NCBI GenBank assembly: GCA_003554915.1
Contig: PWHM01000090.1
Location: forward strand, 1 to 11,504
Source: Candidatus Nealsoniibacteriota bacterium
GTDB taxonomy: Bacteria; Patescibacteriota; Minisyncoccia; Minisyncoccales; PWPS01
Direction of reading: 5' to 3'
Length of the DNA stretch: 11,504 bases
Below, piece after piece: positions 6,959 through 11,504 of the stretch; positions within the stretch are counted from its first letter, which is position 1, and the number at the start of each line of letters is the position of its first letter. The notes beneath the pieces were generated by a model that was given only the letters and a program-made list of their open reading frames with translations, was not told the origin of the DNA and searched no databases. The position numbers and the translations under genes are program-made.

Positions 6959-7789
6959 TTATGGTTTAAATATAACTGAATCAACCTTAATATTAAATTC
7001 AAAATCAACCTCAAAATCACCATCCATGCGCCCCATCTCGACAAGCTCCACTTCTTCAAAGGGAGCTATTTCTTCTATTGCCAGCACCTCATACCATCCA
7101 TGAGCTAAGAAATTGTCGGTTGAATCTCTGTCGACAGATTGAAGCTCATAATCTTCGGGAGTAATTTTCTGAAAATAATTAATTTCTACATTCTCTTTCC
7201 CGCCAAATTTATCAGCATCAATAATTCCTATCTCATCTTGACTTACCGGATTTTTATAAACCGGAACCTGGTCTAATCTAAGCAATAGTGTGTCTTCTTC
7301 TTTCTCTTCAACCTGCATTTCTCTAACCCATCCTATGAACTCTCTTTCCACCTTTAGGTTTTTTAAAATATTATATTGCTGCTCTAAAGCTTCTAAATTA
7401 TATGCTCTACCATCTATTCTGAGCTCTCTACTCACCGCATCTATATCTATAACTTCAAAGAAAACAAGTGGATGTATTGCTTCTTCCAAGGTCTTGAAAA
7501 AGGTAGAAAAAGAGTTTCTTCCCCAAAACAAGTTTTGGAAATTATTCATCTTTGTTCGATAATCTTCTATAAAGTCTCTGTTCTCCTGAAAATCCGACTC
7601 CGCTCTCAGGTTTTCCAAGAGCTGCTCTTTTTCATCAAGACGAGCTTTTACCTCTCTATTCCACTGGGAGACAAAAACATAACTACTTAAAGAAAGTAGA
7701 AAAATTATTATTGAAAAATAAAACAAAGCATTAAAAGAACTTGACAGTTTAACCTTCTTTTCTTTTTTAGGTTTTATTTCTATGGCCAT
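6959..7789 (-). CDS. pilN: Type IV pilus alignment protein PilN, enlarged
   Basis: Probable PilN: bitopic protein whose cytoplasmic N-terminus binds PilM and whose outer domain dimerises with PilO. The 276 residues contain a cytoplasmic start with IEIKP at 3-7, a membrane segment (about 21-41), a coiled coil (42-65) and a ferredoxin-like core (about 95-160). Model PilN proteins are about 180-200 residues and carry an INLLP motif that docks into PilM; here IEIKP has the Ile and Pro at the same spacing but not the Leu pair. A region at about 175-255 is extra, acidic, and followed by a last beta-strand-like stretch (VDFEFNIKVD, 261-270). The call rests mainly on position directly after pilM and before pilO plus this architecture. 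The ATG at 7789 follows the pilM stop by 10 bases. Confidence 0.8.
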   Translation of the reverse strand: MAIEIKPKKEKKVKLSSSFNALFYFSIIIFLLSLSSYVFVSQWNREVKARLDEKEQLLENLRAESDFQENRDFIEDYRTKMNNFQNLFWGRNSFSTFFKTLEEAIHPLVFFEVIDIDAVSRELRIDGRAYNLEALEQQYNILKNLKVEREFIGWVREMQVEEKEEDTLLLRLDQVPVYKNPVSQDEIGIIDADKFGGKENVEINYFQKITPEDYELQSVDRDSTDNFLAHGWYEVLAIEEIAPFEEVELVEMGRMDGDFEVDFEFNIKVDSVIFKP

Positions 7790-7799
7790 GATTAAGCTT

Positions 7800-8849
7800 T
7801 TATTTCTCTAAAGAACGTAACCCCAAAAGTGACATCCCGGCAGCAACCGAAAAGTCCGGTCCACTTTCTTTTAATAAATCTTCAAGAATAGCGGTATAGT
7901 GTATGTTTTTAAAAGGATTTGCGATATCCACTTCAGTATCCAAATTTTCATTGAAAACCTCCTCTATTTCTCTAATTTTAGCCCCCCTTCCGGTAAGGAT
8001 AATTTGATTAATTCTTCTTTCTTTGCTGGTTGTATAAGTCTCGTAAATTTCTTGAACCTTTTTTAATAATTCGTTCGCTAACGCTCTTTTTACCCTTTCA
8101 TCAGATTTTTCCAAATCTTCTTTCTTGTTGTTTTGATTATAACTAATCTCAGTCACACTCGCAACATTTTCCTTGAAGTTGTCAAGGGAGACATTCAAAC
8201 TACTGCTCTGCATTGGTTTTTTATCATTAATGATGTTGACTGAAGTGCTCCAACGTTTAATATTAACAGCCATAACCACCTCCTCTTCTTTTCCGAAAAT
8301 TTCTGAAAACCCCATTATTTCACCGTCTAAGGCTCCCACTTTAAGTCCGGCCTTTTCCGCTATTCTTCTATAAGTTCTAACTGTCTCATTTGGGACGGCC
8401 AATAAAAAAACATCCAGCACTTCCTCACCGTCTTTTTCTCTTATATCCGTAAGATTCCAATCCAAGGTTACCTCGTTTAAAGGTAGGGGAACTCTTTGTC
8501 TGGCTTGATATTGAATAGCCGATTCCACTTCTTCTTTTTTCATTTTAGGTACTTCGAAGGAGATCAAAAAACTGCTAAAATCGGGGAGAGCGAGAAAACT
8601 TTTTTTTGTCTTAATACCAGCTTCTCTTAGAATTATCTTTATGGTCTCCGCAATTTCATCAACAAAAGGAGAAAAAGGATCGTGTTTCGTTTCTTTGATT
8701 TTTTTTCCGGTTATCTCTTTTATTTTTGCCATTCCGTAATTTTTCAACCATACTTTTTTACTATTTTCACTAAGCTCGACTATATTAATTGTATTGGATC
8801 CGATGTCTATCCCCAGACATCTTTCAGTTTTATTCGAAAATATGGGCAT
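7800..8849 (-). CDS. pilM: Actin-like type IV pilus assembly protein PilM
   Basis: Cytoplasmic actin-fold protein that binds the PilN N-terminus and links the alignment complex to the motors. The 349 residues match the usual size. The phosphate-1 loop GIDIGSNT lies at 13-20. The PilM signature around the 1C subdomain is clear: VPKMKKEEVESAIQYQA at 100-116, then VPLPLNEVTLDW at 120-131. The adenosine motif is ILTGRGAKI (284-292), followed by NPF (311-313) and AAGMSLLG (336-343). The phosphate-2 loop, normally D-x-G-x-x-x-T, reads NIKRWST at 196-202, so both Asp and Gly are replaced. It is the first gene of the pilus operon. The ATG at 8849 follows the predicted transcription start by only about 17 bases, so the message is close to leaderless. 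Confidence 0.93.
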   Translation of the reverse strand: MPIFSNKTERCLGIDIGSNTINIVELSENSKKVWLKNYGMAKIKEITGKKIKETKHDPFSPFVDEIAETIKIILREAGIKTKKSFLALPDFSSFLISFEVPKMKKEEVESAIQYQARQRVPLPLNEVTLDWNLTDIREKDGEEVLDVFLLAVPNETVRTYRRIAEKAGLKVGALDGEIMGFSEIFGKEEEVVMAVNIKRWSTSVNIINDKKPMQSSSLNVSLDNFKENVASVTEISYNQNNKKEDLEKSDERVKRALANELLKKVQEIYETYTTSKERRINQIILTGRGAKIREIEEVFNENLDTEVDIANPFKNIHYTAILEDLLKESGPDFSVAAGMSLLGLRSLEK

Positions 8850-8872
8850 GTTTCAAAATTAACTCTTTTTTA

Positions 8873-8901
8873 ATGATAAAGAAATAAAATTATTTTTGCA
8901 A
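8873..8901 (-). promoter_or_regulatory. Promoter of the pilM operon
   Basis: On the minus strand TTGCAA (8896-8901) and TATCAT (8873-8878) are separated by 17 bases. Each keeps four of six consensus positions, and the spacer is AT-rich. Transcription would begin near 8866, about 17 bases before the pilM start codon. An inverted repeat covers the -35 box. Confidence 0.6.
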
Positions 8902-8918
8902 CAACCGCTGTTGTAAAA
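8894..8918. repeat. Inverted repeat overlapping the pilM -35 box
   Basis: The arms TTTTGCAACA and TGTTGTAAAA form ten base pairs, one of them G-T, around a 5-base centre (ACCGC). In DNA it looks like a dyad operator covering the -35 box of the pilM promoter. As RNA from the tRNA-Ser side it would be a hairpin followed by an A/T stretch (AATAATTTTATTT) that is not a clean T-run. An operator or an upstream terminator are both possible. Confidence 0.45.
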
Positions 8919-8928
8919 TAGAAAAATG

Positions 8929-8942
8929 TGCGGTGGGGGTGG
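8929..8942. repeat. Direct repeat of the tRNA-Ser(UGA) 3' end, copy outside the gene
   Basis: The 14 bases TGCGGTGGGGGTGG are identical to 9033-9046, which cover the discriminator, the acceptor 3' strand and the start of the T-stem of tRNA-Ser(UGA). The two copies are 104 bases apart in the same orientation. No D-arm, anticodon arm or 5' acceptor strand accompanies this copy, so it is not a tRNA gene. Confidence 0.7.
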
Positions 8943-8943
8943 C

Positions 8944-8965
8944 CCTGAACTACATAGAGTTCAGG
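8944..8965. repeat. Perfect 8-base-pair hairpin downstream of the tRNA-Ser pair
   Basis: CCTGAACT and AGTTCAGG pair perfectly around a 6-base loop. It lies directly beside the extra tRNA 3'-end copy and about 70 bases after the tRNA-Ser(UGA) gene in its direction of transcription. No T-run follows directly on the minus strand, so a standard terminator is not supported; a transcript-end structure or the scar of a rearrangement is possible. Confidence 0.5.
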
Positions 8966-9032
8966 ACAATCGTATTTTCTTGTCAATTATCCCTATCTCA
9001 ATTAACCGTATTTTTCAATATTCTGATTTTTA

Positions 9033-9046
9033 TGCGGTGGGGGTGG
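9033..9046. repeat. Direct repeat, copy inside tRNA-Ser(UGA)
   Basis: Partner of the copy at 8929-8942, identical over 14 bases; the flanking bases differ on both sides. This copy is the functional tRNA 3' end. Confidence 0.7.
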
Positions 9047-9119
9047 GATTCGAACCCACGAACCCGTAAGGGTTGGCGGTTTTCAAAACCGCTGCCTTAA
9101 GCCACTCGACCACCCCACC
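9035..9119 (-). tRNA. tRNA-Ser(UGA)
   Basis: Reads UCN serine codons, mainly UCA. The acceptor stem pairs GGTGGGG with CCCCACC (7 pairs), the discriminator is G as usual for serine, and the anticodon stem GCGGT/ACCGC encloses TTTGAAA with anticodon TGA (complement at 9083-9085). A long variable arm (AACCC/GGGTT) marks a class II tRNA. The T-arm is GTGGG/CCCAC with loop TTCGAAT. The CCA end is not encoded (GCAT follows the acceptor stem). It lies 45 bases after the other tRNA-Ser and is probably cotranscribed with it. Confidence 0.95.
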
Positions 9120-9164
9120 CTTCGCTTTATATCCTTTCCTTTCTTTTATGTATCTAACAAAATG

Positions 9165-9251
9165 CGGAGAGGGAGGGATTCGAACCCTCGGTACCAATAA
9201 AGGTACAACACCTTAGCAGGGGGCCCCAATCGGCCGCTCTGGCACCTCTCC
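9165..9251 (-). tRNA. tRNA-Ser(GCU)
   Basis: Reads AGC and AGU serine codons. The acceptor stem GGAGAGG/CCTCTCC has 7 pairs with discriminator G. The anticodon loop CTGCTAA gives anticodon GCT (complement at 9215-9217). The long variable arm GTACC/GGTAC and the T-arm GAGGG/CCCTC with TTCGAAT are intact. The anticodon stem is imperfect: C29 faces U41 (9222 and 9210), and G27 faces U43. CCA is not encoded. Other features point to a working gene. Confidence 0.93.
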
Positions 9252-9263
9252 CACTTAAAATTA

Positions 9264-9291
9264 AGTATAATATAATTTCGATTATTTTCAA
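9264..9291 (-). promoter_or_regulatory. Promoter of the tandem tRNA-Ser genes
   Basis: On the minus strand TTGAAA (9286-9291) and TATACT (9264-9269), each one base from consensus, are separated by 16 bases. Transcription would start near 9257, six bases before tRNA-Ser(GCU). It faces away from the tRNA-Arg promoter. Confidence 0.65.
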
Positions 9292-9311
9292 CTGGAAAAA
9301 ATATATACTTG

Positions 9312-9320
9312 TGGTAAAAT
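9312..9320 (+). promoter_or_regulatory. Extended -10 promoter of tRNA-Arg and recG
   Basis: TGGTAAAAT fits an extended -10 element (TGn followed by TAAAAT) and lies 15 bases before the tRNA-Arg gene, so transcription would begin just ahead of it. No good -35 box is present at 16-18 bases, which is tolerable for extended -10 promoters. Confidence 0.5.
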
Positions 9321-9335
9321 TAATTAAGCCAATCC

Positions 9336-9408
9336 GCCCTCGTAGTTTAACCGGATAAAACACAAGCTTGCGGAGCTTGCGATAGAGGTTCGAGTCCTCT
9401 CGAGGGCA
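9336..9408 (+). tRNA. tRNA-Arg(GCG)
   Basis: The acceptor stem GCCCTCG/CGAGGGC, D-stem GTTT/AAAC, anticodon stem CAAGC/GCTTG and T-stem AGAGG/CCTCT are all perfectly paired. The anticodon loop TTGCGGA gives anticodon GCG (9370-9372), reading CGC and CGU. The known arginine identity elements A20 (after the D-loop GG) and C35 are present, and the discriminator is A. The variable loop is short (4 bases) and CCA is not encoded. The anticodon starts with G rather than the A (edited to inosine) usual in bacteria. Confidence 0.93.
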
Positions 9409-9423
9409 CAAAATAAAAAACTT

Positions 9424-11504
9424 ATGAAGCTTTCCGATTCGATAAACAAAGTCTCCAAAATAGGGCCGAAGTACAGGCGAAAACTCCGAAAAATGGATAT
9501 AAAAACCGTCGGAGATCTTTTATATCATTTCCCCGCCCGATATGAAGATTTTTCTTCTTTGACTAAAATTAAATCTATAAAACCAAAGAAATCTACAACC
9601 ATTAAAGGAACTGTAAAAGCGATAGAAGCGGGAAAAACAAGCCGAAAAAAAGTCCCTTATACTCAAGCCATACTGGAAGACGGCACCGGAGCCATAAAAG
9701 TAATTTGGTTTTATCAACCTTATCTGATAAACAACATAAAAAAGGGGCAATCAATCTATATCTCCGGCGAGCCGACCTATGGACGGGAAGGTTTGCAATT
9801 TATAAACCCCTCTTATGAAAAAGAAAAGGATGAGACTATCCACACTGCCGGATTGGTTCCCGTGTATCCGGAAACCGAGGGGGTTTCTTCCCGTTGGTTG
9901 AGATATGTCTTGAAGCCGTTGGTGGAAAAGATGGCTCCCGTTCTTCCGGAAACTCTACCGAAAAAAATAATTAAAGATTACGCCCTGCTCCCGATCGGTG
10001 AAGCAATCAAGAAAATTCACTTTCCGGAAAGTAAAAGGCAGATGAAAAAAGCCCGGGAGCGACTTTCTTTCGAACGCCTTTTTTTCATCCAGCTGGCCGC
10101 TACACGAAAAAAGATGGCTATAAAGAGAGAAAAGGCCACTCCGATAGAGGTAGACATGGAATACGTTAAGGATTTCGTAAAAGAGCTCCCTTTCGAATTA
10201 ACCGATGCTCAAAGAAAGGCCGCTTGGCAGATACTTAAAGATTTGGAAAAGCCCTACCCGATGAACCGACTTCTCGAAGGTGACGTGGGATCCGGAAAAA
10301 CGGTAGTAGCCACCATGGCTACGCTCGCTACCACCAAAAGTGGCTATCAAGTGGCTTTTATGGCCCCGACCGAAGTTCTGGCTACCCAACATTTTAAAAA
10401 AGTATCCTCTTTGCTTGAAGGTTTTAAATTGAACATAGGATTTCTAACCGGAAAAAAAGATAAATTCAAATCCAAAAAATTAGAAAAGCAATTCATAGAA
10501 ATTTCCAGGGAAAAACTTTTGGAGAAAGTCGCTTCCGGTGAGATGGACTTGCTGATAGGTACTCATGCACTTATTCAAGACAAAGTAACTTTTGACAATC
10601 CGGGCCTGGTAATAGTCGACGAGCAGCACAGATTCGGAGTAAAGCAACGCGCCAAGCTCTGCAAGAAGAAAGTCGTACCTCACCTGCTTTCCATGACCGC
10701 TACCCCCATACCCAGAACTCTGGCTCTGACCCTCTACGGCGACTTGGACATATCCATCATCGACGAACTGCCGGAAGGAAGGAAAAAGATAGAAACCAGA
10801 GTAGTCAATGAAAAAGAGAGAGGCAAAATTTATTCCTTCGTAGAAGAAGAGCTGGAAAAAGGGCGACAAGCTTTTTTTATTTGTCCGCGGATTGAAAAGC
10901 CCGACGAGGAAGATGAATCTCCTTGGGCAGACGTAACATCGGTGGAAGAGTTAACCGAAAAGTTGAAAAAGCAATTCTCCAAATTCGAAATCGCTCCCCT
11001 GCACGGTCAGCTTACGGCAACGGAAAAGGCGAAAATAATGGAAAAGTTTAAAAATAAAAAAATAGACGTTTTAGTTTCCACTTCGGTTGTCGAGGTAGGA
11101 ATTGATATTCCCAACGCGACGGTAATGGTTATAGAAGGAGCGGAAATGTTCGGCTTGGCTCAACTTCACCAATTCCGAGGCCGGGTAGGAAGAAGCGACA
11201 AAAAATCTTATTGTTTTCTTTTTTCCGATTCCAATTCCGAAAAATCAATGAAAAGACTCAAAGCTTTAGTGGAGTCGGAGGACAGCTTTGAGCTTGCCGA
11301 AAAGGATTTGGAACTGAGAGGGCCGGGAGATTTGGCCGGCAAAAGGCAGTGGGGAGTAGCCAGTTTTACGATGGACGCCCTGAGAGACAGAAAAACGGTC
11401 CAGAAAACCAAAGAGGCAGCCCAAAAAATATTGGAGAAAGATTTCAATTTGAGTGATTATCCGATTGTGAAAAGAAAGCTGAGATCGGTTGAAAAAAATC
11501 TCCA
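9424..11504 (+). CDS. recG: ATP-dependent DNA helicase RecG (partial, C-terminal end outside window)
   Basis: Superfamily 2 helicase that regresses stalled replication forks and processes branched DNA in recombination and repair. 693 codons are visible, close to the usual full length, without a stop before the window end. The N-terminal wedge/OB part (about 1-160) includes VGDLLYHFPARYEDF at 29-43, a RecG hallmark. The helicase motifs are intact: Walker A GDVGSGKT (286-293), PTEVLATQH, the DEQH box (399-402) followed by RFG, SMTATPIPRTLA, STSVVEVGIDIP and QFRGRVGRS (583-591). The TRG block follows as DLELRGPGDLAG with QWG. The ATG at 9424 gives the expected start (the E. coli protein also begins with MK) and lies 15 bases after the tRNA-Arg; no Shine-Dalgarno sequence is present. 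Cotranscription with the tRNA is likely, and tRNA 3' processing would leave a very short leader. Confidence 0.96.
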   Translation, partial: MKLSDSINKVSKIGPKYRRKLRKMDIKTVGDLLYHFPARYEDFSSLTKIKSIKPKKSTTIKGTVKAIEAGKTSRKKVPYTQAILEDGTGAIKVIWFYQPYLINNIKKGQSIYISGEPTYGREGLQFINPSYEKEKDETIHTAGLVPVYPETEGVSSRWLRYVLKPLVEKMAPVLPETLPKKIIKDYALLPIGEAIKKIHFPESKRQMKKARERLSFERLFFIQLAATRKKMAIKREKATPIEVDMEYVKDFVKELPFELTDAQRKAAWQILKDLEKPYPMNRLLEGDVGSGKTVVATMATLATTKSGYQVAFMAPTEVLATQHFKKVSSLLEGFKLNIGFLTGKKDKFKSKKLEKQFIEISREKLLEKVASGEMDLLIGTHALIQDKVTFDNPGLVIVDEQHRFGVKQRAKLCKKKVVPHLLSMTATPIPRTLALTLYGDLDISIIDELPEGRKKIETRVVNEKERGKIYSFVEEELEKGRQAFFICPRIEKPDEEDESPWADVTSVEELTEKLKKQFSKFEIAPLHGQLTATEKAKIMEKFKNKKIDVLVSTSVVEVGIDIPNATVMVIEGAEMFGLAQLHQFRGRVGRSDKKSYCFLFSDSNSEKSMKRLKALVESEDSFELAEKDLELRGPGDLAGKRQWGVASFTMDALRDRKTVQKTKEAAQKILEKDFNLSDYPIVKRKLRSVEKNL

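Noticed and set aside
8960..8990. TTGACA on the minus strand near 8983, as promoter of a small RNA
   Set aside because: The -10 position at 17 bases is TGAACT, part of the hairpin, and matches poorly.
8929..9005. A third tRNA gene ending in the copied acceptor sequence
   Set aside because: No matching 5' acceptor strand, D-arm or anticodon arm lies at the right distances upstream on the minus strand.
9154..9411. Open frame of 85 codons on the minus strand
   Set aside because: It runs through tRNA-Ser(GCU) and antisense through tRNA-Arg; its residues simply translate tRNA sequence.
10480..10869. Open frame of 129 codons on the minus strand
   Set aside because: It is antisense to the helicase core of recG, whose motifs are intact in the other strand; no start signal or recognisable domain.
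1..11504. CRISPR array, insertion sequence or transposase, toxin-antitoxin pair, secretin gene
   Set aside because: No regular spaced repeats, no terminal inverted repeats with a transposase, and no such protein motifs were found on either strand.

Overview
The window looks like a genome fragment of a Candidate Phyla Radiation (Patescibacteria) bacterium, most probably of Parcubacteria type. The grounds are an AT-rich composition, a compact same-strand type IV pilus cluster with no secretin gene, almost no Shine-Dalgarno sequences, tRNA genes without an encoded CCA end, and small divergent versions of familiar pilus proteins. TGA is used as a normal stop (pilB and pilO end in TGA), so there is no sign of the TGA-to-glycine recoding known from Gracilibacteria and SR1. 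The lineage is inferred from these traits, not from a database comparison.

Positions 1-8849, all on the minus strand, hold a type IV pilus locus. In transcription order it runs pilM, pilN, pilO, an unrecognised membrane-anchored acidic protein in the place where pilP usually sits, pilB, pilT, pilC, then a major-pilin-like gene and the prepilin peptidase pilD, which is cut off by the window start. The genes from pilM to pilC are packed with gaps of 1 to 22 bases and look like one operon behind a promoter at 8873-8901. The pilin has its own near-consensus promoter at 1414-1442, so the abundant subunit can be made separately from the machine. A GC-rich hairpin at 722-749 lies between pilin and pilD. 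The expected working order is: PilD cleaves the prepilin; PilB adds and PilT removes subunits through the membrane platform PilC; PilM, PilN, PilO and probably the unknown protein form the alignment complex. No PilQ secretin is seen, as expected if the cell has no outer membrane.

Positions 8850-9034 are intergenic and hold the pilM promoter, an inverted repeat overlapping its -35 box, a small perfect hairpin, and a 14-base copy of the 3' end of the neighbouring tRNA-Ser gene. Positions 9035-9408 hold three tRNA genes: tRNA-Ser(UGA) and tRNA-Ser(GCU) in tandem on the minus strand, and tRNA-Arg(GCG) on the plus strand. The two directions start from divergent promoters between 9264 and 9320. From 9424 to the window end runs recG on the plus strand, 15 bases after the tRNA-Arg and lacking only its last codons.

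The parts most worth a second look are the unknown protein in the pilP position, the altered phosphate-2 loop of PilM, the acidic extra region of PilN, the very acidic four-cysteine pilin, the rare Arg anticodon, and the tRNA 3'-end repeat next to the pilM promoter.
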